Positions 51,621 to 60,495 of a stretch of 64,000 nt of DNA are shown here, one piece after another (the first letter of the stretch is position 1; each line of letters starts with the position of its first letter). The notes under the pieces were generated by a model. The model had not been told where the DNA came from, did not search any database, and saw only the letters and a list, made by a program, of their open reading frames with translations. Made by a program: the position numbers and the translations under genes. Source of the DNA: Pseudomonas sp. PDM16 (lineage in GTDB: Bacteria > Pseudomonadota > Gammaproteobacteria > Pseudomonadales > Pseudomonadaceae); the NCBI RefSeq assembly GCF_014851865.1, contig NZ_JACVAM010000003.1:62001-126000 (forward strand), in the 5' to 3' direction.

Positions 51621-52657
51621 CAGGCTTTCCCCCGTACCAGCAGGTAGAGGAAGAACGGCGCACCGATCAGCGCCGTGACGATACCGATTGGCAGCTCGGC
51701 CGGGGCAAGCACCAGCCGGGCCAGCAGATCGGCCAGCAGCAACAGGCTCGCACCAGCCAGCAGCGATGCCGGTAGCAGCACGCGATGATCCGGCCCGACC
51801 AGCAGGCGCATCAGGTGCGGCACCACCAGGCCGATGAAACCGATCAGCCCAGCTGCCGCGACGGCGGCGCCGACGCCCAGCGCCGTGCACAGCACCAGCT
51901 CGCGCTTCAGGCGTTCCACATCGAACCCCAGGTGGCGCGCCTCCGACTCGCCCAGCAGCAACGCATTGAGCGCCGATGCCCGACGCGGCAGCCAGAGCGC
52001 CACGCCAGCGGCCACCAGCAGCAGCGGCCACAGGCGCGGGTAACTGGCACCGTTGAGGCTGCCGAGATTCCAGAACGTCAGGCTGCGCAGGGTGGCGTCA
52101 TCCGCCAGGTAGGTGAACAGGCCGACGCCCGCGCCGGACATGGCAGTGAGCGCGACGCCCGCCAGCAGCATGGTCGCGACGTTGGTCTGGCCATCGCGAC
52201 GCCCGAAGCGATAGACCACGGCAGTCACCGCCAGGCCACCCATGAAGGCACAGAGGGAAAGCAGATAGGGCGCCCAGGCTGGCGACAGGCCTCCGACCAT
52301 GCTGCCACCAACGATGGCCACGGCAGCGCCCAGCGCCGCACCGCCAGACACGCCCACTAGGCCGGGGTCGGCCAAGGGGTTACGAAACAGGCCCTGCATC
52401 GCCACGCCGGACAACGCAAGCGCAGCACCGACGCTCAGCCCGAGCAAACTTCGCGGCAATCGTATCTGCCCGACGATAAGCTCGGCCTGCTCCAGCCCCC
52501 GGGCCTCGACCGGGAGACCGAACAGGCGCAGTGCCGCCATCAGGGTATCGCCCAGGGGAAGACGGATCGGCCCCAGGGCCAGCGACAGCCAGAACGAGAG
52601 CAGGAGCATAGCGCCCAGAGCCAGCAGCAATGGGCGAGGTCGTAACAGCGGGTTCAT
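51620..52657 (-). CDS. hmuU: Heme ABC transporter permease (HmuU/PhuU)
   Basis: A 345-aa FecCD-type permease with about ten membrane segments: '[49 protein letters not shown]' (split), '[42 protein letters not shown]' and '[24 protein letters not shown]'. It lies between the binding-protein gene (ATGA overlap) and the ATPase gene. The heme specificity is inferred from ChaN, heme oxygenase and receptor neighbours. Confidence 0.87.
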   Translation of the reverse strand: MNPLLRPRPLLLALGAMLLLSFWLSLALGPIRLPLGDTLMAALRLFGLPVEARGLEQAELIVGQIRLPRSLLGLSVGAALALSGVAMQGLFRNPLADPGLVGVSGGAALGAAVAIVGGSMVGGLSPAWAPYLLSLCAFMGGLAVTAVVYRFGRRDGQTNVATMLLAGVALTAMSGAGVGLFTYLADDATLRSLTFWNLGSLNGASYPRLWPLLLVAAGVALWLPRRASALNALLLGESEARHLGFDVERLKRELVLCTALGVGAAVAAAGLIGFIGLVVPHLMRLLVGPDHRVLLPASLLAGASLLLLADLLARLVLAPAELPIGIVTALIGAPFFLYLLVRGKA

Positions 52658-53496
52658 CGATCCTCGACAATCAGGGCCTTTTGCGCAGGATAAAAGGCTG
52701 CCGACAGCTCGGCCAGGCTTTCCGGCAGTCGCGGGCCGAGACCACCGACCAGCAGGGTCGGATCCAGGCCCAGCAGGCGCCCCTCTCGCCCGGCGCTGGT
52801 CTGCATGATCACCGGGTTCTGGTGCACCAGGGCCTGGCGCGCGGCCTCTCCCTGCAATGCGCGGTCCGCGAAGATGATGACCTGCGGATCCATGGCTAGG
52901 AGAGCCTCACTGGAAATCGATTTGTAGCCGGAATGATCGGTACGGCTCTCGCCACCCGCCTGCTCGATCAGCCAGACCGCCAGACTGTCCTTGCCCGCCG
53001 CCATCGTATTGCTACCGGCATGCCCCAGGAGCATGAGTACGCGCGGCGGCGCCTGATGGCTCCTGGCCTGGGAAACCCATGCGGCCTGCCGCTGCAGACG
53101 CTGGCGATAGGTGGAGATCAGTTGCTGGGCTCGCACTGGCTCGCCCAGCAACTCGCCGATGCGCAGCACATTGCGCTCCAGTACCGCCTGGTCGGGGGTG
53201 GCAGGCAGCGTTTCGATACGGATCCCGGCCGCACGAATCTGCGCGATCACGGGTGGCGGCCCCATCTCCTCGCTGCCAATCAGGATGTCCGGATGCAGAG
53301 AGAGCACGCCCTCCGCGGACAAGGCGCGCTGGCTGGTGGTGTCAACGCCCACCAGACGGCTCTCGCCACCCAATGCGACGACCCATTCGCTCAGCGAACC
53401 GCCGGAGCTGACCCAGCGCTGGGGCAGGTCATTGGCCGCGGCGGCATGGCTGAACAGCATGCTGCTGCTCAGTAGAACGGCTTTTATCAGACGCAT
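52654..53496 (-). CDS. hmuT: Periplasmic heme-binding protein (HmuT/PhuT)
   Basis: A 280-aa class III binding protein with signal peptide MRLIKAVLLSSSMLFSHAAAA. 'QRWVSSGGSLSEWVVALGGESRLVGVDTTS' and 'HPDILIGSEEMGPPPVIAQIRAAGI' are the usual HmuT start, and 'GYKSISSEALLAMDPQVIIF' is in the C-lobe. The heme Tyr ligand expected near 'DTTSxYP' is replaced by 'DTTSQRA', so heme coordination may differ. GGAGG lies 6 nt before ATG 53496. First gene of the minus-strand heme operon. Confidence 0.87.
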   Translation of the reverse strand: MRLIKAVLLSSSMLFSHAAAANDLPQRWVSSGGSLSEWVVALGGESRLVGVDTTSQRALSAEGVLSLHPDILIGSEEMGPPPVIAQIRAAGIRIETLPATPDQAVLERNVLRIGELLGEPVRAQQLISTYRQRLQRQAAWVSQARSHQAPPRVLMLLGHAGSNTMAAGKDSLAVWLIEQAGGESRTDHSGYKSISSEALLAMDPQVIIFADRALQGEAARQALVHQNPVIMQTSAGREGRLLGLDPTLLVGGLGPRLPESLAELSAAFYPAQKALIVEDR

Positions 53497-53741
53497 CTCA
53501 GGCCTCCAGAGCCAGGGAAATTTCGACCAGCCACACCAGTCCGTACGCTTCGGCACCCCGCACGCGGCAACAGCCTCGAACAGCCCGGACTGCCCCTCGG
53601 GCAGATGTCGCCAGCGGCAGTGCAGCGTGGATGAGGCGGTCATGGCTTTGCTCGCCAGGCTGTCGAATGTGCTTCCGCACCAAGGTATTTCGGATGCATA
53701 AGGCGCTGCGCAGGTTATCCCAGCGAATCCAAAAAACCCAT

Positions 53742-53765
53742 AATCATGAGAAGCATTCTCATAAG
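53742..53765. promoter_or_regulatory. Putative Fur box in the divergent heme control region
   Basis: ATGAGAA-GCA-TTCTCAT (53746-53762) is a perfect 7-bp inverted repeat of Fur-box type, lying between hmuT (start 53496) and the ECF sigma gene (start 53881). The 384-bp region 53497-53880 shows no gene; it would hold both divergent iron-repressed promoters. Confidence 0.65.
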
Positions 53766-53841
53766 AGAATTTATCCAATGACGATCCATGCGGACGATCG
53801 AGCACGCCAAGCACGCGGGGTTGTGCCCGCGCCACCCACTG

Positions 53842-53860
53842 AATAATAATAATTATCATT
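53842..53860 (+). promoter_or_regulatory. Fur box upstream of the heme ECF sigma gene
   Basis: AATAATAATAATTATCATT matches the Fur consensus GATAATGATAATCATTATC at 14 of 19 positions. It sits 20 bp before the GTG start of the sigma gene, which also argues against the longer frame that would begin upstream of it. Confidence 0.75.
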
Positions 53861-53880
53861 TTGTGCGAGATGGATATCTT

Positions 53881-54402
53881 GTGAGCAGTTCCAACCTCGA
53901 TACGGTGTTTCTCGCCCAGCGCACTCCCCTGCTGCGGACACTCGCCAGAATGGTCAAGAACCCGAGCATCGCCGAAGAGCTCGTTCAGGAAACCTATCTG
54001 CGCGTTGCTCGTACGCTGCTGCAGCGCAAGGTGGAACACCTGGAGCCGTTCCTGTTCCAGACCGGGCGCAACCTCGCTCTCGATCACCTGCGACGCCTGC
54101 GTATGCAATCTCGCACTCTGTTGGATGACATCTCGGACGAGGAGCTGCAGGCCGTACCATCGAATGCGCCGTCCGCCGAGGAGGGCCTGCATGCCGAGCA
54201 ACTGCTCGAAAGGCTGGGATCCGCGGTGGAGCGACTGACTCCGCGCCAGCAGCAGATATTCATCCTCAGCCGCCTAAACGGATGTGGCTACGCCGAGATC
54301 GCCGATCAACTGGGCGTATCGGCGAGCACGGTGCAGAAGGAACTGAAGCTGATCATGGCCATCTGCATCGACGTCCTGGATCGCCTGGAAGAATCGACGT
54401 GA
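53881..54402 (+). CDS. ECF sigma factor of heme uptake (HxuI/HasI-like)
   Basis: A 173-aa FecI-type sigma factor. Region 2: 'LLRTLARMVKNPSIAEELVQETYLRVARTL', 'LEPFLFQTGRNLALDHLRRLR'. Region 4: 'LTPRQQQIFILSRLNGCGYAEIADQLGVSASTVQKELKLIM'. I prefer GTG 53881 (GGA 6 nt upstream) because the longer ATG frame from 53788 covers the Fur box. With FecR and the STN-bearing receptor it forms a cell-surface signalling trio induced by heme. Confidence 0.88.
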   Translation: MSSSNLDTVFLAQRTPLLRTLARMVKNPSIAEELVQETYLRVARTLLQRKVEHLEPFLFQTGRNLALDHLRRLRMQSRTLLDDISDEELQAVPSNAPSAEEGLHAEQLLERLGSAVERLTPRQQQIFILSRLNGCGYAEIADQLGVSASTVQKELKLIMAICIDVLDRLEEST

Positions 54403-54463
54403 TGGGCTATCCATCCATCGGGGCCTGGACGACAATGAGCGCTCTCGCCCCGAGGATTCACGC

Positions 54464-55420
54464 GTGACCGCTTCATCCCAGACAACGACAGCCGATGCAC
54501 AGCGTCTTTCCGAAGCGCTGGACTGGCTGATTCGACTGGAGGATGCCGACGAGGACACCCGCAGAGCATTCGAGGCCTGGCTGCAGGCCAGCCAGGAGAA
54601 CGAGCGCGCCTACCGGCGAGCCAGCCAGTTGTGGGGATCGCCACTGCTCGATGTGGCCGCCGAGGGTCTGCAGCATCAGGCTAACCACCGACACCGCCAG
54701 CGACGGCGCCTCGCCCGGCGAGCGGCGGCCTCTGCAGCAGGACTGCTGATCGCCGTCGCCGCCGTGTTGCAGAGCGACATCCCGCAACGCCTGCAGGCCG
54801 ATCATGTGACATCCGTCGGTCAGCGCCAGCAATTGCAGCTGGCGGATGGCTCACGCGTCCTGCTGAACACCGATACCGCCCTGGCCAGCCGTATGGATGA
54901 CTATCGGCGCACGACGCGCCTGCTCTACGGCGAAGCCTATTTCGACGTCGCCCATGATCGCAGCCGCCCTTTCGAGGTGGATGCGGGGCCGGTGCAGGTC
55001 AGCGTTCGCGGCACCGCTTTTGCCGTGCGCTACCTGAACGAAGAGGCGGAAGTCAGCGTGGAACGGGGCGAGGTGGACCTGCGTACCCGACGTAACGACT
55101 CCAGCGTGGTCCTGGGTGCCGGCGACAGCATCCGCGTCGGCCCCGATGGATTCGGCACGCGCACACACACAGCCAGTAGCCAGCCACACCTGGCCTGGGT
55201 GCAGGGCCGTCTGGTATTCGACAACTGCCCGCTGGGCGAGGTGCTCGCCGAGCTTCGCCGCTACTACCCCGGCTGGATCATCAGTACCGACGAGCGTCTG
55301 GCCGGGCTCAATGTTACCGGCAACTACCGCCTGGACGATCCGCTCGGTGCGATGCGCTCGCTTGCCCAGGTGACCTCCTCTCGCCTGCACGAGCTGCCTC
55401 ACGTGCTGATCCTCGACTGA
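54464..55420 (+). CDS. FecR family sigma-regulatory membrane protein (heme system)
   Basis: A 318-aa anti-sigma/transducer: cytoplasmic domain 'ALDWLIRLEDADEDTRRAFEAWLQASQENERAYRRASQLW', TM segment 'AAASAAGLLIAVAAVLQ' near residues 86-102, then the FecR periplasmic domain 'VGQRQQLQLADGSRVLLNTDTALAS' and 'VQVSVRGTAFAVRYLNEEAEVSVERGEV', with an STN-like C-terminal part ('CPLGEVLAELRRYYPGWI'). Start is GTG 54464 with CGAGGA upstream, 61 bp after the sigma gene. Confidence 0.9.
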   Translation: MTASSQTTTADAQRLSEALDWLIRLEDADEDTRRAFEAWLQASQENERAYRRASQLWGSPLLDVAAEGLQHQANHRHRQRRRLARRAAASAAGLLIAVAAVLQSDIPQRLQADHVTSVGQRQQLQLADGSRVLLNTDTALASRMDDYRRTTRLLYGEAYFDVAHDRSRPFEVDAGPVQVSVRGTAFAVRYLNEEAEVSVERGEVDLRTRRNDSSVVLGAGDSIRVGPDGFGTRTHTASSQPHLAWVQGRLVFDNCPLGEVLAELRRYYPGWIISTDERLAGLNVTGNYRLDDPLGAMRSLAQVTSSRLHELPHVLILD

Positions 55421-55576
55421 GCCGCACACACCCCACGCCGCGCCACCCCTGCCGCCGAAGTCTGGTCCAGACGATACGGCTGTGTGCTTCCCCTGCACCT
55501 ACTCCATCAGCCAGATTTTTCTGGGCCGAAAGTTTTTTTACGCGATCCGGCGAACTCGTTCGTTTCGTCAAATGCC

Positions 55577-55595
55577 AATGCTATTAATTCGCATT
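55577..55595 (+). promoter_or_regulatory. Fur-box-like element upstream of the heme receptor
   Basis: AATGCTATTAATTCGCATT, with AATGC/GCATT arms, lies 34 bp before the receptor start. It resembles the element before the other FecI gene (18640-18658). Either iron (Fur) control or a role in sigma-dependent transcription is possible. Confidence 0.45.
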
Positions 55596-55628
55596 TAAAT
55601 GACGAATACTGACCAGAAGAGAGCTCCG

Positions 55629-58271
55629 ATGAACGCCTCCTCCCGACGCTCCACCCTCGATCGCCTGCGTACCCCAGCCGATCTCCCGCTACGCGCCATG
55701 TCCCTGCTGGCACTGTCCGTCGCCCTGGCCTCAGCGCCCACCGGCATGGCCCTGGCGGCCGAGGTGAGCGCTCACTCCCAGGCCGGCTTCCGCTTCGATA
55801 TCGCGCGTCAGCCACTGAGCTCCGCACTCAACGCATTCAGCGAAGTCACCGGCTGGCAGATCGGCCTGCAGGCGGAGCTGGCCGAGAACATCCAGTCGCC
55901 TGGCGTCTCCGGCAGCCTCTCCGCAGAGCAGGCACTGCGCCGTCTGCTGGGAGGCAGTGGGCTGGTGTTCGTGCAGGTGGGGCCGAACAACGTCGTGCTA
56001 CAGCGCGCCGCACACTCAAGGGCCATGGAGCTGCAACCGCAGACCATCACAGCTACCCGCCGCTCCCAGAACGTCGATGATGTGCCGAACACCGTCAGTG
56101 TCCGCGGCCGCACCGAACTCGACCGCAACAACGTCAACAACATCCGCCAACTGGTGCGCGACGAGCCCGGCGTGTCCGTGGGCGGAGCCGGCCAGCGTGC
56201 AGGCACCACCGGCTACAACATTCGCGGTATCGATGGCGACCGGGTGCTGACCCAGGTGGACGGGGTGGAAATCCCCAGCAGCTTCTTCTACGGCCCTTAT
56301 GCGCAAACCCACCGGAACTATGTCGACCCGGAGATCGTCAAGCGCGTGGAGATTCTTCGCGGCCCGGCCTCCGCCCTGTATGGCAGCAACGCCATCGGCG
56401 GCGCGGTCAGCTATTTCACCCTGGACGCGGACGACATTCTCGACGAAGGCCGTGATGTCGGTGCGCGCCTCAAGAGCGGCTACAGCTCCGCCGACGACAG
56501 CTGGCTCACCTCGGGCACCGTGGCGGGCCGTCACGACGCCTTCGACGCCCTGCTGCACCTCTCTCAGCGCAACGGTCACGAGACCGAGTCCTACGGCAAT
56601 ACCGGCAGCACCGGGCTAGGCCGCACCGAAGCCAACCCCGAGGACGTACGCACCACCAACCTGCTGGCCAAGCTGGGCTGGAATTACAACGACAGCGACC
56701 GTCTGCAACTGACCTACGAGAAGTACAAGGACGACCGCGACACCGACCAACTGAGCGCGGTGGGCGGACCGTTCAACGCCCCGACCCCCGGTGTAGGCTC
56801 CGGCTACTATCGCGATCGCAGCGGCAACGACACCATCACCCGGGAACGTTTCGGCCTGGAGCATCGCCTCGCGCTGGACAGCCTGCTGGTCGACAATCTG
56901 AAGTGGAGCCTGAACTACCAGATTGCCAAGACCGACCAGAGCACACAGGAACGCTACGTACCGGGCAATCCCTTCACTGGCGCCGTCAGCCGCGACGTGA
57001 TGCGCTACCGCGACACCTACTACAAGGATCGCCAGTGGGTGCTCGACGCCCAGCTGGACAAGGCATTCGCCATCGGCGCGACCGATCACCTGCTGACCTA
57101 TGGCCTCAACATCAAGCGCCAGGAAGTCACCGGCCAACGTTCCGGCAAGGGCGTCTGCCTGCGCGTGCTGAGCGCCGCCTGCCCGACGATCGGCGCGATC
57201 AGCACCAATGCTGCCGACACCATCGCCACGCAGAGCGACTTCCCCGACCCGACCATCCACTCCTACGGCCTGTACCTGCAGGACGAGATTCGATGGAACC
57301 AGTGGACCTTCCTGCCGGGCGTTCGCTATGACTACACCCGCCTGAGCCCGGAGCTGACCGACGAATTCCTGGCCAACATCAACGGCACCGACGTCACCGG
57401 CTACAACGATGACGACAAGACCTGGCACCGGGTATCACCCAAGCTCGGCGTGACCTACAGCTTCGACGACCACTACACCTGGTTCGGCCAGTATGCCGAA
57501 GGCTTCCGCACGCCAACCGCGAAGGCCCTGTACGGCCGCTTCGAGAACCTGGCGGGAGGCTACACCGTCGAGCCCAATCCTGATCTGGAGCCGGAAAAGA
57601 GCCGCGGCCTGGAAACCGGCCTGCGTGGCAATTTCGAATCGGGCAACTTCGGCCTAACCGCGTTCTACAACGAGTACCGTGACTTCATCGACGAGGACCA
57701 GCTACAGCCCAACTCCGGCAACCTCGAGTTCCAGAGCCGTAATATCCGTCATGCCAGTATCCGTGGCATCGAAGCCAAGGGCCGCCTGAACCTCGACAGC
57801 TTCGGAGCCCTGCCGGGCATGTACGCTCAGGGGATGATCGCCTATGCCCGGGGGCGCAACGACGACAACGGCGAACCGCTGAACAGCGTCAACCCGCTGA
57901 CCGGCGTGTTCGGCCTCGGATACGAACAGGAGCGCTTCGGCGGCCTGCTGAACTGGACAGTGGTCAAGCGCAAGACGCGCATCGACAACACCAGTTTCAA
58001 TGCGCCGGACGGCACCAGCCGCCAGTTCGCCAGCCCCGGCTTCGGCATCCTCGATCTCACCGGCTATTACCAGATCACCGACGACCTGACGGTCAACGCC
58101 GGCATCTACAACCTGACCGACAAGAAGTACTGGCTGTGGGACGACGTACGCGGCTACGCCAGCGTTGGCGAAAGCGGGCTGGGCGAGGCGGCTGTCACAG
58201 CACCGGCCAACCTCGAACGCCTGACACAGCCGGGTCGCAACTTCGCCATCAACCTGGTCTGGGACATCTGA
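55629..58271 (+). CDS. TonB-dependent heme-type receptor with STN signalling domain (HxuA/HasR-like)
   Basis: An 880-aa receptor. Signal peptide to about 'GMALAAE', STN domain ('FRFDIARQPLSSALNAFSEVTGWQIGLQAELAENIQSPG', residues ~52-130), plug ('DDVPNTVSVRGRTELDRNNVNNIRQLVRDEPGVSVGG', 'VKRVEILRGPASALYGSNAIGGAVSY') and barrel to 'RNFAINLVWDI'. 'EGFRTPTAKALYGRFENLAGGYTVEPNPDLEPE' contains FRAP- and NPNL-like boxes of heme receptors, but the His expected between them is absent. AGAGAG precedes ATG 55629. It feeds heme to HmuTUV and signals through FecR. Confidence 0.88.
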   Translation: MNASSRRSTLDRLRTPADLPLRAMSLLALSVALASAPTGMALAAEVSAHSQAGFRFDIARQPLSSALNAFSEVTGWQIGLQAELAENIQSPGVSGSLSAEQALRRLLGGSGLVFVQVGPNNVVLQRAAHSRAMELQPQTITATRRSQNVDDVPNTVSVRGRTELDRNNVNNIRQLVRDEPGVSVGGAGQRAGTTGYNIRGIDGDRVLTQVDGVEIPSSFFYGPYAQTHRNYVDPEIVKRVEILRGPASALYGSNAIGGAVSYFTLDADDILDEGRDVGARLKSGYSSADDSWLTSGTVAGRHDAFDALLHLSQRNGHETESYGNTGSTGLGRTEANPEDVRTTNLLAKLGWNYNDSDRLQLTYEKYKDDRDTDQLSAVGGPFNAPTPGVGSGYYRDRSGNDTITRERFGLEHRLALDSLLVDNLKWSLNYQIAKTDQSTQERYVPGNPFTGAVSRDVMRYRDTYYKDRQWVLDAQLDKAFAIGATDHLLTYGLNIKRQEVTGQRSGKGVCLRVLSAACPTIGAISTNAADTIATQSDFPDPTIHSYGLYLQDEIRWNQWTFLPGVRYDYTRLSPELTDEFLANINGTDVTGYNDDDKTWHRVSPKLGVTYSFDDHYTWFGQYAEGFRTPTAKALYGRFENLAGGYTVEPNPDLEPEKSRGLETGLRGNFESGNFGLTAFYNEYRDFIDEDQLQPNSGNLEFQSRNIRHASIRGIEAKGRLNLDSFGALPGMYAQGMIAYARGRNDDNGEPLNSVNPLTGVFGLGYEQERFGGLLNWTVVKRKTRIDNTSFNAPDGTSRQFASPGFGILDLTGYYQITDDLTVNAGIYNLTDKKYWLWDDVRGYASVGESGLGEAAVTAPANLERLTQPGRNFAINLVWDI

Positions 58272-58281
58272 CCCATACCCG

Positions 58282-58334
58282 AACTGCCCTCCCATCCGCC
58301 AGCACCACTGACTGGCGTGGAAGGGCAGTTTTAC
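58282..58334 (+). terminator. Hairpin between receptor and hemO (terminator or attenuator)
   Basis: AACTGCCCT (58282-58290) pairs with AGGGCAGTT (58322-58330), with an inner CGCCAG/CTGGCG stem, and is followed by TTTA. It probably ends most receptor transcripts with some read-through into hemO, or hemO uses its own promoter downstream. Confidence 0.55.
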
Positions 58335-58391
58335 GCGTTCCAACGCTTCATTCGTCTCGTCTCACTGACACCCTATCTAAAGGACATCACC

Positions 58392-58973
58392 ATGAGCACG
58401 CTGCGCTCCCAGCGCCTCAATCAGGCCACTCACGCCCCGCACGAGCGCCTCGACAGCGCCGTCAAGGCGCATGACCCATTCAGCAGCCGCGAGAACTTCA
58501 CGCCCTTCGTGCAGGCACAGTATCTGTTCCAGTCCGAGTTGCAGGCGCTCTATCAGGACGCCGAACTGATCGCCATCTTCCCCGACCTCGCCGCGCGCTG
58601 TCGCGCCCGTCAGGCTCAAGCCGACCTGGGTGACCTGGGCGCCGCCCTGCCGAAGGCGATACCGGGTGCTCCGGCAGAGCTCTCGCGTGCCGAAGCGCTT
58701 GGCTGGCTATTCGTGTCCGAGGGTTCCAAGCTCGGCGCCGCCTTTCTGATCAAGCGTGTCGCCGCACTGGGCCTGAACGAGACATTCGGCGCCCGTCACC
58801 TGGGCGAACCAGAGGGTGGCCGTGCGGCTGGCTGGAAGCTATTCACCCAGACACTGGACGACCTACAGCTCTCCGATGAGGAAGACCGGCAGGCGGAAGC
58901 GGGTGCCCTGGCGGCGTTCGAGCGCTTCACGGTGCTCCTGCAGCACAGTTATGCGCAGGCCCTGGCCGCCTGA
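58392..58973 (+). CDS. hemO: Biliverdin-producing heme oxygenase (HemO/PigA)
   Basis: A 193-aa heme oxygenase very like P. aeruginosa PigA/HemO: 'LRSQRLNQATHAPHERLDSAVKAHDPFSSRENFTPFVQAQYLFQSEL' with the axial His17, 'LGDLGAALP', 'SRAEALGWLFVSEGSKLGAAFLIKR' (distal helix with the Gly pair) and 'FGARHLGEPEGGRAAGWKLF'. It opens imported heme with O2 to biliverdin, CO and Fe2+. AAGGACA precedes ATG 58392. It follows the receptor and is near the HmuTUV operon, completing heme use. Confidence 0.95.
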   Translation: MSTLRSQRLNQATHAPHERLDSAVKAHDPFSSRENFTPFVQAQYLFQSELQALYQDAELIAIFPDLAARCRARQAQADLGDLGAALPKAIPGAPAELSRAEALGWLFVSEGSKLGAAFLIKRVAALGLNETFGARHLGEPEGGRAAGWKLFTQTLDDLQLSDEEDRQAEAGALAAFERFTVLLQHSYAQALAA

Positions 58974-58978
58974 GCTCC

Positions 58979-59389
58979 ATGCCTCGCTCTCCTCTGGTCC
59001 GGTTGCTGTATGCCCTGCTCGCCTATGCCTCGCTGGGCGTAGGCTTGATCGGGTTGGTAGTGCCTGGGCTGCCGACCACGGAATTCGTGCTGCTCGCGGC
59101 CTGGGCTGCCTCCCGTAGCTCGCCCCGCCTGAGTCGATGGCTGGAGAATCACCGCCTGTTCGGCCCGATCCTCTCCAACTGGCGCAACGGGCGTGCCATT
59201 GCACGGCAAGCCAAGGTTGCCGCCAGCCTGTCGATGCTCGTGGCGCTGCTGGTCATGCTCACCACCCTGCCACATGGCTACTGGCTCTATGCGGTCATCG
59301 CCGGCATGGCCATCGGCAACCTGTGGATCTGGTCGCGCCCCGATCGCACACCGATGGCCGCAGCCGGCACGACACCTCCCGACGCCTGA
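58979..59389 (+). CDS. DUF454 (YbaN) family inner-membrane protein
   Basis: A 136-aa membrane protein with the YbaN pattern: 'LLYALLAYASLGVGLIGLVVPGLPTTEFVLLAAWAASRSSPRLSRWLENHRLFGPILSNWRNGRAIARQAKV' (in part) and two C-terminal hydrophobic segments. Function is unknown; genes of this family often lie beside heme oxygenase genes. It begins 5 bp after hemO and is thus co-transcribed. Confidence 0.87.
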   Translation: MPRSPLVRLLYALLAYASLGVGLIGLVVPGLPTTEFVLLAAWAASRSSPRLSRWLENHRLFGPILSNWRNGRAIARQAKVAASLSMLVALLVMLTTLPHGYWLYAVIAGMAIGNLWIWSRPDRTPMAAAGTTPPDA

Positions 59390-59444
59390 AGAGCGACAGG
59401 CTCCGGCGCCTGGGCGATAATCGCCGCCCCGTGTGGAGATGCCG

Positions 59445-59771
59445 ATGATCCGACTGTGCGCCCCCCAGGAGCTGACCGAAGGCTGCAGCCGAGGCTTTTC
59501 CATCCAGAACCGCAGGCTGCTGGCGGTACGCCGCGATGGCAGACCCTATGTCTACCTGAACCACTGCCCTCATCGCGGCCTGGCGCTGGAATGGCGGGAA
59601 GACGACTTCCTGGACGACAGCGGCAGCCTGCTTCGCTGCGCCCACCACGGTGCGCTGTTCCTGATCGAGAGTGGCGAGTGCGTGGCGGGGCCCTGCTCCG
59701 GACAATCGCTACGTGCACTTCCCTGCCGGGAGGATGCCGACGGCCTGTGGGCGGAGTTGCCACTGCGCTGA
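59445..59771 (+). CDS. Rieske [2Fe-2S] protein
   Basis: A 108-aa Rieske-fold protein: 'NHCPHRGLALEW' (CxH) and 'LRCAHHGALFLIESGECVAGPC' (CxxH) supply the two Cys and two His ligands. It is of the small NirD/AsfB-like ferredoxin type without membrane anchor. GGAG lies 6 nt before ATG 59445. It is 55 bp after the DUF454 gene and may be the last gene of the hemO group, possibly as an electron donor for heme breakdown (inference). It converges on sfsA. Confidence 0.87.
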   Translation: MIRLCAPQELTEGCSRGFSIQNRRLLAVRRDGRPYVYLNHCPHRGLALEWREDDFLDDSGSLLRCAHHGALFLIESGECVAGPCSGQSLRALPCREDADGLWAELPLR

Positions 59772-59787
59772 CGAAGAGCAGGATGGA

Positions 59788-60495
59788 TCAGATCTGCACG
59801 GCCAGCCGGCGCATGAGACGAACTTCGCTCGGGCTGATGTCGACCCCATAGGCCAGTAGTTCGACCCCCTCGGCTATCGCCGTCTTCAAGGCCGCTGCAT
59901 ACGCCGGGTCGATTTCCGCAGCCGAACGTACCGAATCGATTCCGCTCAGATTCACGCAATACAGCAAAACCGCACGGGCACCGTTCCGAGCCAAGGTGGT
60001 CAGTTCGCGCAGGTGCTTGGCACCGCGTTCGGTCACCGCATCGGGGAAGGCAGCGGTTGCCGAATCGGAGAACCCGAGGGTGACGCTCTTGACCTCGACC
60101 ATGACCGAGCCCGCGGCATAGTCCAGCCGAAAATCCGCCCGACTGCCCTCGGTGCCGTAGGCTACCTCGCGCTTAAGGCCACTGAAGCCGACGAGCTCGG
60201 TGATGATGCCGGCATGCAACGCCTCCTCCACCAGTGCGTTGGCACGTCCGGTATTGAGGCACGCGAGGCGACCATGCGTCGTCTCGCCAAGTTCCCAGGT
60301 GCCCGGGAGCTTGCGCTTGGGGTCGTTGGAGCGGCTGAACCAGACACGGCCACCGGGCACCAGGCAGTTGAGCATGGAGCCGGTATTCGGGCAGTGGATG
60401 GTCAGCGCCTCACCGCTGCTCGTTTCGATATCGGCCAGGAAGCGTTTGTAGCGCCGCAGCAGACGCCCCTCCTCGAGTGGCGGATCAAAGCGCAT
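59788..60495 (-). CDS. sfsA: SfsA family protein (sugar fermentation stimulation protein)
   Basis: A 235-aa SfsA protein: '[24 protein letters not shown]', '[23 protein letters not shown]', '[23 protein letters not shown]' and '[32 protein letters not shown]'. It has an OB-fold and a restriction-endonuclease-like core with the E-V-K motif, and binds nucleic acid. Its start lies inside the last 11 bp of the aminotransferase gene. The order sfsA - aminotransferase - dksA is conserved in Pseudomonas. Confidence 0.93.
   Translation of the reverse strand: MRFDPPLEEGRLLRRYKRFLADIETSSGEALTIHCPNTGSMLNCLVPGGRVWFSRSNDPKRKLPGTWELGETTHGRLACLNTGRANALVEEALHAGIITELVGFSGLKREVAYGTEGSRADFRLDYAAGSVMVEVKSVTLGFSDSATAAFPDAVTERGAKHLRELTTLARNGARAVLLYCVNLSGIDSVRSAAEIDPAYAAALKTAIAEGVELLAYGVDISPSEVRLMRRLAVQI

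Noticed and set aside
53788..53880. Longer start for the heme sigma factor at ATG 53788
   Set aside because: It would place the best Fur box inside the coding sequence and add 31 residues (Asn repeats) absent from the family.
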